A DNA stretch of 64,000 nucleotides. It comes from CAXMST01 sp963790085 (lineage in GTDB: Bacteria; Actinomycetota; Thermoleophilia; Solirubrobacterales; 70-9). The stretch covers positions 62,001 through 126,000 of the forward strand of contig CAWBNH010000008.1 in NCBI GenBank assembly GCA_963790085.1. Reading direction: 5' to 3'. Position numbers and translations under genes: made by a program. How positions within the stretch are numbered: the stretch's first letter is position 1; each line of letters begins with the position of its first letter. Shown here in pieces: positions 39,443 through 48,253 of the stretch. The notes under the pieces were generated by a model that was given only the letters and a program-made list of their open reading frames with translations, ran no database searches and was not told where the DNA came from.

Positions 39443-40647
39443 GGCGTGTGCGGGACGAGCATCGCACGCCGCTCCGGAATCCGGGAATCCGGCTCGACGT
39501 CCACTATCCGCAGCAGCGCGTCGCGGCCGGCGGCCGCCCGCGCCTGGCGTACGGCCTCCGAGAGCTGCTCGCGACGGCGCGCGCCCTCGTCGCCGCCGAG
39601 CGTCGGCTGCTCCGCGACCTCGCCCCCCAGCTCGACCGCTCGTAGGACGAGCGTCGCGGCGGGGGCGGGAAGCGACTCGAGCCTCGGCCCGAGGGCCAGG
39701 AGCAGGCGCTCCGCCGAAGCGCTGGCGCTGCGCATCGTCACCTGGGCCCTCCAGCTGCCGCCACCCGCGAGCTGCGCCTCGAGCCTCAGGGAGCGAATCG
39801 TCCGGCCACGGCGTCGGGGGTCGGCCACGAGGCGCTCGACGAGGAGCTCAAGAGCGCGACCGAGCTGCGTGCCGTAGGCAGCCTCCGGCAGCCGCAGGGC
39901 CTGCAGCAGCTCCTCGTGCGGGCGACGCGGGTGTAGCGCGGAATCGAGGCCGGAAGCCAGATCGCGCGCGCGCAGCCCAAGCCGGCCAAAGCGGTCTGCG
40001 ATCGCGGACCGCGGCAGGCGGGCGAGATCGCCGAGGGTCGTGACCCCAAGGCGCTCCAGTGACTCGACCAGCCGCTCGGCCTCACGATCGGCTCCTCGCA
40101 GCCTCCCCCGCAGCAGCCCGACCGGCAGCGGCTGCAGGAAGTCACGGGCCGTCGCCGCAGGGACCACCAGCGGCCGCCGGCGTCTGCCCCGGGCGGCATC
40201 CGCCGCCGCATAGGCGCAGAAGCGGGTCGGCCCACCGCCGGCCCGGACGGGCGAGCCGATCAAGCCCGCGGCCTTGCTGAGCACGCCCTCGGGGTGCGGG
40301 CCCCAGAGGCGGAGCAGCGGGCCGACCGCGAAGAAGACCTCGCCGGGGCGGGCAGGCTCGACCTCGGCCCCGATTCCCTCCAGCCGGCGCAGCGAGCGCT
40401 CCCAGAGCGACTCCGCCCGGCCTGGATCGGGGGGGACGAGCAGCAGGCGAGGGCAGCGGGCGAGCGCCTCCGACAGCGCCGCCCCGGGCCGCACGCCGAA
40501 CGCCTCGGCGGCGCCGCTGACCTCGCCGATCAACTGCTCGCCACCGGGCTCGGGAGCCAGGGCAACCGGTCCGGCCAACACCTCTGTGCGGTCGCCGATC
40601 GCGGCGATCAGCGAAAAGCGTGGAATGAGCAGGCAGCCGGCGGTCAT
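39439..40647 (-). CDS. imuB: ImuB-type Y-family polymerase homologue (catalytically degenerate)
   Basis: 402 residues with Y-family architecture: GVRPGAALSEALARCPRL finger region, helix-hairpin-helix thumb (LERLGVTTLGDLARLPRSAIADRFG), and a little-finger domain (RPHEELLQALRLPEAAYGT onward). The catalytic acidic residues are missing: the N-terminal DMDxFYxxVE block reads LIPRFSLIAAIG, and the SxDExxxD block reads FFAVGPLLRLWG. This is diagnostic of ImuB, which bridges DnaE2 to the clamp. ATG 40647 lies just 8 nt downstream of the SOS box. Confidence 0.88.
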   Translation of the reverse strand: MTAGCLLIPRFSLIAAIGDRTEVLAGPVALAPEPGGEQLIGEVSGAAEAFGVRPGAALSEALARCPRLLLVPPDPGRAESLWERSLRRLEGIGAEVEPARPGEVFFAVGPLLRLWGPHPEGVLSKAAGLIGSPVRAGGGPTRFCAYAAADAARGRRRRPLVVPAATARDFLQPLPVGLLRGRLRGADREAERLVESLERLGVTTLGDLARLPRSAIADRFGRLGLRARDLASGLDSALHPRRPHEELLQALRLPEAAYGTQLGRALELLVERLVADPRRRGRTIRSLRLEAQLAGGGSWRAQVTMRSASASAERLLLALGPRLESLPAPAATLVLRAVELGGEVAEQPTLGGDEGARRREQLSEAVRQARAAAGRDALLRIVDVEPDSRIPERRAMLVPHTP

Positions 40648-40655
40648 CAGCGATA

Positions 40656-40669
40656 CGAACGTATGTTCG
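40656..40669. promoter_or_regulatory. LexA (SOS) box
   Basis: CGAAC-GTAT-GTTCG is a perfect match to the Gram-positive consensus CGAACRNRYGTTCG. It ends 8 nt from the imuB start, so bound LexA would block the imuB-DUF6504-dnaE2 operon directly. It is about 230 bp from divergent livJ. Confidence 0.9.
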
Positions 40670-40899
40670 CTGACCGAGGGCGATTTTGCAAGGGCTTGCC
40701 GACGAAACCCGCGCGAGCTGCGAACGCAACCGTGCCGTGGCCGGGTCAGAGAGACACAGGACTGACCGCATCCGCGCGCGATTGGGATATGTTGGGCGCG
40801 GCTCGTCGCCTGGATCCTTGCTGGATCCGAACGTCGGGCCGTGTTAGGCCCCGCCTGCTCTCTCGGATTCGGGTGGGGGTACCAGAGAGAGGAGATTCA

Positions 40900-42192
40900 A
40901 TGAGAGGCCAAAAGCTTCTTGCGATCGCCGGGGCTGCCGCAGTGCTTTCGCTGGGCGTAGCCGCGTGCGGGGACGACGACAGTGACTCGGGTGGTGGTGG
41001 CGATACATCGTCGGCATCGTTCGACCTGACGGTCGGCGCCCTGATTCCGCAGACCGGTGACCTGTCGATCTTCGCGCCCGCGGGCGAGAAGGCAGCAAAC
41101 CTGGCCGTCGAGCAGGCGAACGCCGCGCTCCAGGACGCCGGTGCCGATATCACCGTCAACGATCTGGCGGTCGCTGACACCGAGACCAAGCCGCAGGCGA
41201 CCGTGCAGGCCGCCAACAAGCTGATCTCGGACGGTGCCTCGTGCATGGCCGGAGCCTGGGCTTCCGCCGACACGATTCCGGCCGGTCAGTCGGTTGCTGC
41301 GAAGCAGCAGGTGCCGCTGATCTCGCCGGCTTCGACCAGCCCCGAGATCACCGATCTACCCGATGACGGCTACGTGTTCCGCACGGCTCCGTCGGACGCG
41401 CTGCAGGGCCAGGTTCTGGCCGATGCGGTCGGTGAGCAGTTCGGAACCGACGCGACGATCTCGGTCGCCGCACGGAACGACGCCTACGGCGAGGGGATCG
41501 CGACCCAGTTCTCGGACGCGTTCAGCGCCAACGGCGGCACGGTCAACGGCCCGGTGCTCTACGACCCGGAGGCATCGTCGTATGACTCCGAGGCCGCGGA
41601 CATCGTCTCCGGCAACCCCGATGGTTTCGTGATCATCGATTTCGAGGATCCGTACGGCAAGGTCGGCGCCGCTCTCGTCCGCACGGGCGATTTCGACGCG
41701 ACCAAGTTGTGGACCGCCGACGGTCTCGCGTTCGACAAGATCCCGGACACGATCCCGGGCGACGCGCTCGACGGTGCCAGCGGCACCCGTCCGGCGACGC
41801 CCGAGGACAGTGACGTCGCGACGGCGTTCAACACGCTGTACGAGGACTCGAGTGCAAAGCCGAAGGAGCGCTTCACGTTCGATGCGCAGAACTTCGACGC
41901 TGTATCGCTCTGCGTGCTCGCTGCGGTTGCCGCCGGCTCGACCGAGGGTACCGACATCCAGGCGAAGATCCAGGAGGTCGCAAGCGCCCCCGGTGACACG
42001 TACGATTTCACCACGATGTCCGATGCGATCACCGCTCTCCAGAACGGTGACGACATCGACTTCGACGGTGTCTCCGGTCCGCTGGACCTCGACGACAACG
42101 GCGACCCGACGGTCGCCACGTACGACACCTGGGTCTACGAGAACGGCAAGCTGACCGTTCAGAGCCAGGTGGAGAAGGAGAGCGGCGAGTAG
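40900..42192 (+). CDS. livJ: Branched-chain amino acid ABC transporter substrate-binding lipoprotein
   Basis: 430 residues. A signal peptide with lipobox LGVAACG is followed by a Gly/Ser/Asp linker (about 22-40) and a type I periplasmic-binding fold (LTVGALIPQTGDLSIFAPAGEKAANLAVEQAN). It would deliver Leu/Ile/Val or related ligands to LivHMGF. GAGGAG precedes ATG 40900. It lies convergent to livF, so the transporter is split into two facing transcription units. Ligand specificity cannot be fixed from the sequence. Confidence 0.92.
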   Translation: MRGQKLLAIAGAAAVLSLGVAACGDDDSDSGGGGDTSSASFDLTVGALIPQTGDLSIFAPAGEKAANLAVEQANAALQDAGADITVNDLAVADTETKPQATVQAANKLISDGASCMAGAWASADTIPAGQSVAAKQQVPLISPASTSPEITDLPDDGYVFRTAPSDALQGQVLADAVGEQFGTDATISVAARNDAYGEGIATQFSDAFSANGGTVNGPVLYDPEASSYDSEAADIVSGNPDGFVIIDFEDPYGKVGAALVRTGDFDATKLWTADGLAFDKIPDTIPGDALDGASGTRPATPEDSDVATAFNTLYEDSSAKPKERFTFDAQNFDAVSLCVLAAVAAGSTEGTDIQAKIQEVASAPGDTYDFTTMSDAITALQNGDDIDFDGVSGPLDLDDNGDPTVATYDTWVYENGKLTVQSQVEKESGE

Positions 42193-42228
42193 CCGGTAGG
42201 CGCTAGCCGCAGGCTCCACGAGCCTGGG

Positions 42229-42261
42229 AAGGCCCCCGGTCGCAAGGCCGGGGGCCTTTTT
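42229..42261 (+). terminator. Intrinsic terminator after livJ
   Basis: An 11-bp G/C stem (AAGGCCCCCGG / CCGGGGGCCTT) with an 8-nt loop, then TTTTT. It lies between the convergent livJ and livF; the T-run favours livJ transcription. Confidence 0.9.
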
Positions 42262-42329
42262 CTTGCCCGGATGCGACGAACGCATCGTTTCCCACGTCAT
42301 TGGTGGGAAAGCGCGCGTTCGGCGACAGG

Positions 42330-43100
42330 CTAAGCCTCGCCGTTGCCCTCGATCACGGCCTCGCCCTCGAGGCGTCCGCCGCCGCCGAGGTAGAGCTCGG
42401 CCACCTTGGGGTCGGCGATCAGCTCCTTGCCCGGGCCGGTGAAGCGGCTCTTGCCGAGGTCGAGGACGTAGCCGCGATCGGACATGCTCAGCGCCCGCTT
42501 GGCGTTCTGCTCGACCATCAGGATCGTCACCCCCGACTCGTTGATCTCGACCAGCTTCTCGAAGATCGCGTCGACGAACGCGGGCGCCAGGCCGGCCGAC
42601 GGCTCGTCGACCAGCAGCAGCACCGGGTCTGGCATCAACGCCCGCGCCATCGCGACCATCTGCCGCTCGCCGCCAGACATCGTGCCGGCGGACTGGTTGC
42701 TCCGCTCGGCGAGGCGCGGAAACAGCGTGTACATCCGGTCGACCCGCTCGTCGACGCTGCCGCCGCCACCCGCGATCGCTCCGAGGTCGAGGTTCTCGCG
42801 GACGCTGAGGCTGGGGAAGACGTTGTCGAGCTGGGGGACGTAGGCCACGCCCTTGCGGGTGATCGAGTGCGGCGCCTGACCGGTGACGTCGTCGCCGCCG
42901 AGCGTCACCGTCCCCTCACGGGGGGTGAGCAGACCGAAGATCGCCTTCATCAGCGTCGACTTGCCGGCGCCGTTCGGCCCGACGATCGTCACGATCTCGC
43001 CGTCGCGGACCTCCATGTCGACCCCGTTGAGGATGTCGACCTCGGCGGTGTAGCCGGCGACGACACCCTCGGTCTGGAGCAGGACCTTGGCCTCGTTCAC
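42330..43100 (-). CDS. livF: Branched-chain amino acid ABC transporter ATP-binding protein
   Basis: 256 residues. Walker A GPNGAGKST, signature MSGGERQMVAMARAL, Walker B LLLVDEPSAGLAPAF, and the LivF-type GVAYVPQLDNVFPSLSVRENL. It powers import with LivG. The GTG start is immediately adjacent to the livG stop (0 nt). Confidence 0.94.
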   Translation of the reverse strand: MNEAKVLLQTEGVVAGYTAEVDILNGVDMEVRDGEIVTIVGPNGAGKSTLMKAIFGLLTPREGTVTLGGDDVTGQAPHSITRKGVAYVPQLDNVFPSLSVRENLDLGAIAGGGGSVDERVDRMYTLFPRLAERSNQSAGTMSGGERQMVAMARALMPDPVLLLVDEPSAGLAPAFVDAIFEKLVEINESGVTILMVEQNAKRALSMSDRGYVLDLGKSRFTGPGKELIADPKVAELYLGGGGRLEGEAVIEGNGEA

Positions 43101-43976
43101 CTACGGGTTCTCCTCCACGTCGGGGGCGCGGCGCGCCTCCGGGCCCGGCTCGTCGCGGCTGCTGCCGCCGCCAAGGTAGGCGTCGATCACCCGCTGATCG
43201 CTGCGGATCACCTCCGGGGGACCCTTGACGATCGTCTCGCCCTGGGCCATCACGACGACCTCGTCGGAGTGCTTCATGACCACGTCCATGTCGTGCTCGA
43301 TGAAGACGAAGGTGACGCCCTGATTGTCACGCAGGTCGTGCATGTGATCGAGCAGCCGGCGGCCCAGCGTCGGGTTGATTCCGGCCATCGGCTCGTCGAG
43401 GAGCAGCGTCCGGGGCTGGGCCATCAGGGCCCGGGCGAGCTCGAGCAGCTTGCGCTGCCCGCCGGAGAGGGTGCCGGCGTAGTCGTCCTTCTTGGCGGCC
43501 AGGTTGAAGCGGTCGAGCAGCTCGATCGCGTGCTCGGAGACCTCGGCCTCGCGACGCGAGTTCGCGCGGCGGCGGGTGATCAGGCCGACCAGGTTCTCGC
43601 CCGGCTGCTGCGGCGCGGCGAGCATCATGTTGTCGATCACCGGCATCGCGGCGAGCGCCTTCGTGATCTGGAAGGTGCGGACCATCCCGTGGTCGGCGAT
43701 CCGATACGGCCTGACTCCGAAGATCGAGCGGCCCTCGTAGCGGATCTCTCCCGCGTCGCCCTTGTAGAAGCCGGTGATGATGTTGAACAGCGTCGTCTTC
43801 CCGGCGCCGTTCGGCCCGATCAGCGCGGTGATCGATCCCCTCGGGACCGAGAAGCTGGCGCCGTTGACGGCCCGGATGCCGCCGAAGTGCTTGTAGACCG
43901 ACTTCACCTCGAGGATCTCCTCGGGGCCCGACTCCGGAGCGGCGGCCGAGGCCGGTGCGGCCGCTGCGTCAGTCAC
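43101..43976 (-). CDS. livG: Branched-chain amino acid ABC transporter ATP-binding protein
   Basis: 291 residues. Walker A GPNGAGKTT, signature LSGGQRKLLELARAL, Walker B LLLDEPMAGINP and the LivG-typical HGMVRTFQITKALAAMPVIDN. Extra N- and C-terminal tails (Ala/Pro-rich; Gly/Arg/Glu-rich) flank the core. The GTG start overlaps the livM stop by 8 bp. Confidence 0.94.
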   Translation of the reverse strand: MTDAAAAPASAAAPESGPEEILEVKSVYKHFGGIRAVNGASFSVPRGSITALIGPNGAGKTTLFNIITGFYKGDAGEIRYEGRSIFGVRPYRIADHGMVRTFQITKALAAMPVIDNMMLAAPQQPGENLVGLITRRRANSRREAEVSEHAIELLDRFNLAAKKDDYAGTLSGGQRKLLELARALMAQPRTLLLDEPMAGINPTLGRRLLDHMHDLRDNQGVTFVFIEHDMDVVMKHSDEVVVMAQGETIVKGPPEVIRSDQRVIDAYLGGGSSRDEPGPEARRAPDVEENP

Positions 43977-44973
43977 CGAGCACCATCTCCTCCTTCTTGC
44001 CCATCACGCCCTGCGGCCGGAAGGCCATCAGCAGGATCAGCACCATGCCGACCAGGACGAAGCGCAGCGCGGCGTCCTTGTCGGAAGCCAGCGGCAGCTC
44101 CAGCGCCCTGAGCCCCTCGTAGACCGCCCAGAAGATGAACGAGCCGAAGAGCACGCCGGGGAAGCTCGCCAGGCCCCCGATCACGAGCACCGCGTAGCCG
44201 ATGAAGGTGAAGATCGGCTCGAACGCCTCCTGACTGACCGAGCCCTGGGCCAGCACCAAGAACCACCCGGCGATGCCGCCGAGCCCGGCGGCGATCGCCA
44301 GCGACTGCAGCTTGTAGGAGAAGGCGTTCTTGCCGAGCGCGCGGGCTGCGTCCTCGTCTTCGCGCACCGCCCGCAGCACGCGGCCCCAGGGGGAGCGGAC
44401 CACCCTCGCCAGCACGAACGCCAGCACGACCAGCGACAGCCAGATCACGACCAGCAGCGGCAGGTTGATGAAGTCGGTGCCGGTCAGGCCGATCGGGTCG
44501 AAGAGATTCGTACTCATCCAGTTGGATATGTCGTCCCATGTCTCGCTGAAGAAGCGGTCGTTCTCGAGCTCGACCGAGATCGTCCCCTGGTTGCCGCCGG
44601 TCAGCCCGCGCGCGTTCTGGACCGTGATCCGGATCACCTCGCTGAACGCGATCGTCGCGATCGCCAGGTAGTCGGCGCGCAGGCGCACGGCCGGCAGCCC
44701 GATCAGGAAGCCGACGAGCATCGTGATCGCCATCGAGAGCGGCAACGCGAGGAAGAAGGGAATGCCGACGTCGACCACGAGCACCACTGCCGAGTAGGCG
44801 CCGATCGCCATGAAACCGGCCTGGCCGAAGTTGAAGATCCCGGTGAAGCCGACGTTGAGCTGCAGGCCGAGGGTGAAGATCCCGTAGATCCCCGCCAGGA
44901 TCCCGACTCCGATCCAGAAGTTCCAGGCGGTGAGGAAGTCGGTGGAGATGCCGAGCAGCAGCGAGTCGACCAT
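43969..44973 (-). CDS. livM: Branched-chain amino acid ABC transporter permease
   Basis: 334 residues with about 9-10 TM helices. NVGFTGIFNFGQAGFMAIGAYSA and the EAA-like loop RSPWGRVLRAVREDEDAARALGKN are LivM hallmarks. ATG 44973 is chosen because it begins 2 nt after the livH stop (44976-44978) and homology starts there. Confidence 0.93.
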   Translation of the reverse strand: MVDSLLLGISTDFLTAWNFWIGVGILAGIYGIFTLGLQLNVGFTGIFNFGQAGFMAIGAYSAVVLVVDVGIPFFLALPLSMAITMLVGFLIGLPAVRLRADYLAIATIAFSEVIRITVQNARGLTGGNQGTISVELENDRFFSETWDDISNWMSTNLFDPIGLTGTDFINLPLLVVIWLSLVVLAFVLARVVRSPWGRVLRAVREDEDAARALGKNAFSYKLQSLAIAAGLGGIAGWFLVLAQGSVSQEAFEPIFTFIGYAVLVIGGLASFPGVLFGSFIFWAVYEGLRALELPLASDKDAALRFVLVGMVLILLMAFRPQGVMGKKEEMVLGD

Positions 44974-44975
44974 GT

Positions 44976-45965
44976 CTACAGCGTCCTCTCCTTGCCGAAG
45001 ATCCCCTGCGGGCGGAAGATCAGAACGGCGACCAGCACCAAGAAGCTGACCGCGGTCTTCCACTGCGGCTCGATCGGGAGCGTCGACCACTCCTGAGTGA
45101 GACCGATCACGAGGCCGCCGGCGAGCGCCCCGAAGGCATTGCCGATGCCGCCGAGCACGACCGCCGCGAACAGCGGCAGCAGCAGCGTGAAGCCGGTGTT
45201 CGGGTTGAGCGAGCCGATCGAGCCGACGACCATCACCCCGGCGAGGCCGGCGAGGCCGGCGGAGAGGATCCAGGTGTAGATCACGACCCGCTCGGTGTTG
45301 ATCCCGGTCGTCTCGGCGAGATCGAAGTTGTCGGCGAGCGCCCGCATCTGGCGGCCGAGCGAGGTGTAGCGCAGCATCAGGGCGACGCCCACCAGGACGA
45401 TGAAGGCGATGATCACGACGATCAGCTGGAAGCGGCCGATCGACAGTCCGATGAAGTCGATCGTCTCGGTGGTGTTGACGTCGAGTCGCTTCTGGCCGGC
45501 GCCGGCGATCATCTGGATCACGTTGCGGATCACGAAGGCGAGGCCGATCGTCATCAGCACCAGCTGCAGGATGCCGGCCTTGCGGCGGCGCATCGGACGC
45601 CACATCACGAGCTCGGTGAAGACGCCGAAGGCCGCGGTGAGCAGGGTCGCCGCGGCGACCGCGACCGCGAACGGGACCCCGACCGTGACGTTGAACAGCA
45701 GCGCGATGTAGGCGCCAAGCGTGAGCATGTCGCCGTGGGCGAAGTTGGTCAGGCGGAGGATCCCGTAGACCAGGGTCAGGCCGATCGCGCCGAGCGCGAG
45801 GTAGGAGCCGGTCACGACCCCGTTGACGGTGCGCTGGCCGAAGTCGTGCAGCCCGTACTTGATTACCAACCAGGCCGCGAAGATCCCCATCACAGCGAGG
45901 AAGACGCGCGCCGGGTATGCCCCGGCATACGCCCGGAACCGGTCCAGCACAGACCGCTGCGACAT
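44976..45965 (-). CDS. livH: Branched-chain amino acid ABC transporter permease
   Basis: 329 residues, about 8 TM helices. LTLVYGILRLTNFAHGDMLTLGAYIA and the cytoplasmic loop LRYTSLGRQMRALADNFDLAETTGI are LivH hallmarks. ATG 45965 is used; an in-frame GTG at 45992 is an alternative. The gene lies 85 bp downstream of the dehydrogenase gene on the same strand, so it may share its transcript. Confidence 0.92.
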   Translation of the reverse strand: MSQRSVLDRFRAYAGAYPARVFLAVMGIFAAWLVIKYGLHDFGQRTVNGVVTGSYLALGAIGLTLVYGILRLTNFAHGDMLTLGAYIALLFNVTVGVPFAVAVAAATLLTAAFGVFTELVMWRPMRRRKAGILQLVLMTIGLAFVIRNVIQMIAGAGQKRLDVNTTETIDFIGLSIGRFQLIVVIIAFIVLVGVALMLRYTSLGRQMRALADNFDLAETTGINTERVVIYTWILSAGLAGLAGVMVVGSIGSLNPNTGFTLLLPLFAAVVLGGIGNAFGALAGGLVIGLTQEWSTLPIEPQWKTAVSFLVLVAVLIFRPQGIFGKERTL

Positions 45966-46050
45966 CTCGACTGCTGCTGAGGAGGCCTCCACCCGCGGCC
46001 ATCCTATGCGTTTGTCAGGCGCCGGCGGCGGCTGGTGCTGGGAGTACCAC

Positions 46051-47148
46051 TCAGTCGCTCCGGCCGCCGCGTTCTTGCAGCTTCTGCCGCGCCCTGCGGG
46101 CGACGTCCTCGCAGACCTCCGTCGTCGTCGCCTGACCGCCGAGATCGGGCGTGCGAACACCCGCCGCCGCCCCCTCGAGGGTCGCCCGGTAGATCGCCCG
46201 CGAGGCCGGCTCCGCTCCCTCGGCGCCGCGCTCGCCGGCGTAGTGAAGAACCGCCGCGCAGGCGAGCACCATCGCCATCGGATTCGCGATGTCCTTGCCG
46301 AACAGCGCCGGCGCCGTCCCATGCGGCGCCTCGGCCATTGCGGCGGCGACGTCGAGTTGGTCGTCGAGGCTGAGCAGGACCGACTCGGCGCCCGCGATCG
46401 AGCCGAACATCGGCATCACGAGGTCGCTGAGCAGATCGCCGTCCCGGTTCAGGGTCGGGATCACCAGCGGCTCCGAGGCCGCGCCGCTGACCAGTCCGGC
46501 GTAGGTGGCGTCGATCAGCACCGGCTCATAGGGGATCTCGGGGTGCCGCTCGGCGGCGGCGTCCATCTCCTCCTTCAACATCCCCTCGTAGACGGGGCTC
46601 ACGGTCCACTTCGGGCCCCCGTAGACCTTGGCGCCGAGCCCGGCGGCGGTCAGGAAGGCGTGCTCGGCGACCGCCCGGCAGACGCGACGGCTGATCCGCT
46701 CGGTCCGCGAGGCGACCTCGTCGCCGCCGTCGAGCGGCTCGCGCCACTCCTCGGCGCCATACGCATCGCCGACCGCCATCCGGCAGACCGAGATCGGGTG
46801 GAAGATGCCGGCGATCGGCGTCACCCCCGGTATCCGCCGCCCGGTGCGGACGATCACGGTCCCGTCGATTCCCTCCCGGATCAGCCGGTTTGGGGAACCG
46901 ACGTCATCGGCGCCCTCGGGGGTGATCGTCGCGGCCTTCAGGCCGAGCCCGGCATCGGCGATCGCCGCGGCGGCCTCGCCGCAGACCCGGTTGTCGGTCT
47001 CCCGGCGGTTCTCCAGCGAGAGGTCGAAGTGCTCGAGGTCGAGGTCGAAGCCGACGACTTCGGGCGTGAGGACGCGAAGGGCGGCATCGAGTAGCTCCTG
47101 GCCGGTCTGATCGCCGTCGAGCACGGCTATTCGCAGCGGGCCCGGCAT
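46051..47148 (-). CDS. Isocitrate/isopropylmalate dehydrogenase family protein
   Basis: 365 residues of a beta-decarboxylating dehydrogenase. It opens LRIAVLDGDQTGQELLDAAL (compare GDGIGPE), then has GLKAATITPEG and NRLIREGIDGTVIVRTGRRIPGV in the substrate region, VYGGPKWTVSPVYEG with the catalytic Lys, VLIDATYAGL, and the metal/cofactor segment SDLVMPMFGSIAGAES followed by EAPHGTAPALFGKDIANP. It is clearly distinct from LeuB at 14845. Isocitrate is plausible but the substrate is unproven. It lies between an alpha/beta hydrolase (10 nt) and livH. Confidence 0.82.
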   Translation of the reverse strand: MPGPLRIAVLDGDQTGQELLDAALRVLTPEVVGFDLDLEHFDLSLENRRETDNRVCGEAAAAIADAGLGLKAATITPEGADDVGSPNRLIREGIDGTVIVRTGRRIPGVTPIAGIFHPISVCRMAVGDAYGAEEWREPLDGGDEVASRTERISRRVCRAVAEHAFLTAAGLGAKVYGGPKWTVSPVYEGMLKEEMDAAAERHPEIPYEPVLIDATYAGLVSGAASEPLVIPTLNRDGDLLSDLVMPMFGSIAGAESVLLSLDDQLDVAAAMAEAPHGTAPALFGKDIANPMAMVLACAAVLHYAGERGAEGAEPASRAIYRATLEGAAAGVRTPDLGGQATTTEVCEDVARRARQKLQERGGRSD

Positions 47149-47158
47149 CGGCCGCAAT

Positions 47159-48250
47159 CTACTTGGCGCCGGAGTTGCGACCCCGGCCGGCGCCCTGTCC
47201 GCTCTTGCCGTTCGACCCGCCGCGCCCCCGACCCGCCTCGCCGCCGCTCCCCGCCGCCCCTCCCGTCCCGGCCTCCAGCGCCGCCGGGCCGGGGGCCGCT
47301 CCGCCGAAGCGGAGCAGGATCTCGGCTGTGTCGCTGGGTGCCTCGAGATTCGCCGAGTGCCCGACCCCGTCGAGCACCTGGACGGTTGCCCCCGGGACGG
47401 CCTCGAACGACTCGGCGGCCGCGGGGGTATCGACGATCTGGTCCTCGCTGCCGAGGATCGCCAGGAACGGCACACCAGTCGCCGTGATCCGAGCTGCGAT
47501 CGTCCCGTCGTCGGTGAACCGATCCGCCTCGGCGGCGGCGCGGTCGAACGACGTGTAGGTCATCGCCCGATTGTCCTCGATCACCTGGTCGGGGTCGGCG
47601 AAGGCCGCCTCGAAATCGAAGCCCGGCGCGAACGCCGACTCATAGCCGTTCCGGATCAGGCCGTCCGGCCGGATCCGCCAGACGGCCTCGCCGATCACGG
47701 GCGCGTAGATGAGGCGCCCGAGCAGGGGCAGCTGCGCCTGCTCGTGGGTCGAGGGGGTGCCGATCACGGCGACTCGGCTGACCAGCTCGCTCGCCCCCTC
47801 GGCGATCGCGGTGGCGACCTCGCCGCCCATCGAGTGCCCGACGAGCACCGCGCCGCGCACCCCGAGGCCGTTCAGCGCCTCGCTCACGGCCCGGGCCTGC
47901 TCGGGGATCGAGTAGCCGCTCTTCGGCTTCTCGGAGCCGCCAAAGCCGATCAGGTCGACGGTGATCACCCGGTGGTTGGAGTTGAGTAGGGGCAGCACTT
48001 GATCCCACCAATGAAGCGAGCACGCGTAGCAGTGCAGCAGCACGAGCGGGGCGCCCTCCGAGGCGGGCGACGCGTCGGTCGCCGGGTGATCGACGATCTG
48101 CAGGTCGACCGACGAGAGCTCCACTATCCGCGCCCCGTCGGCGGTGACGCCGGCCGGCTTCGTCTCGCTGTCGATCACCACCGTGTTGATCGCCAGCAGG
48201 ACGCCGAGCGCGACGAGCGCGACGATCAGCACCTGCCAGCGCCGCTTCAC
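47159..48250 (-). CDS. Secreted or membrane-anchored alpha/beta hydrolase
   Basis: 363 residues. The N-terminal hydrophobic helix (WQVLIVALVALGVLLAINTVV) is a signal or anchor. The triad is visible: nucleophile Ser in VGHSMGGEVA, Asp in LGSEDQIVD, and His in GVGHSANLE; the oxyanion region is LLHCYACSLHWWD. The C-terminal ~45 residues are Gly/Ala/Ser/Lys/Arg-rich and probably disordered. The substrate is unknown. GTG start, 3 nt after the HD gene. Confidence 0.87.
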   Translation of the reverse strand: MKRRWQVLIVALVALGVLLAINTVVIDSETKPAGVTADGARIVELSSVDLQIVDHPATDASPASEGAPLVLLHCYACSLHWWDQVLPLLNSNHRVITVDLIGFGGSEKPKSGYSIPEQARAVSEALNGLGVRGAVLVGHSMGGEVATAIAEGASELVSRVAVIGTPSTHEQAQLPLLGRLIYAPVIGEAVWRIRPDGLIRNGYESAFAPGFDFEAAFADPDQVIEDNRAMTYTSFDRAAAEADRFTDDGTIAARITATGVPFLAILGSEDQIVDTPAAAESFEAVPGATVQVLDGVGHSANLEAPSDTAEILLRFGGAAPGPAALEAGTGGAAGSGGEAGRGRGGSNGKSGQGAGRGRNSGAK

Positions 48251-48253
48251 TCC

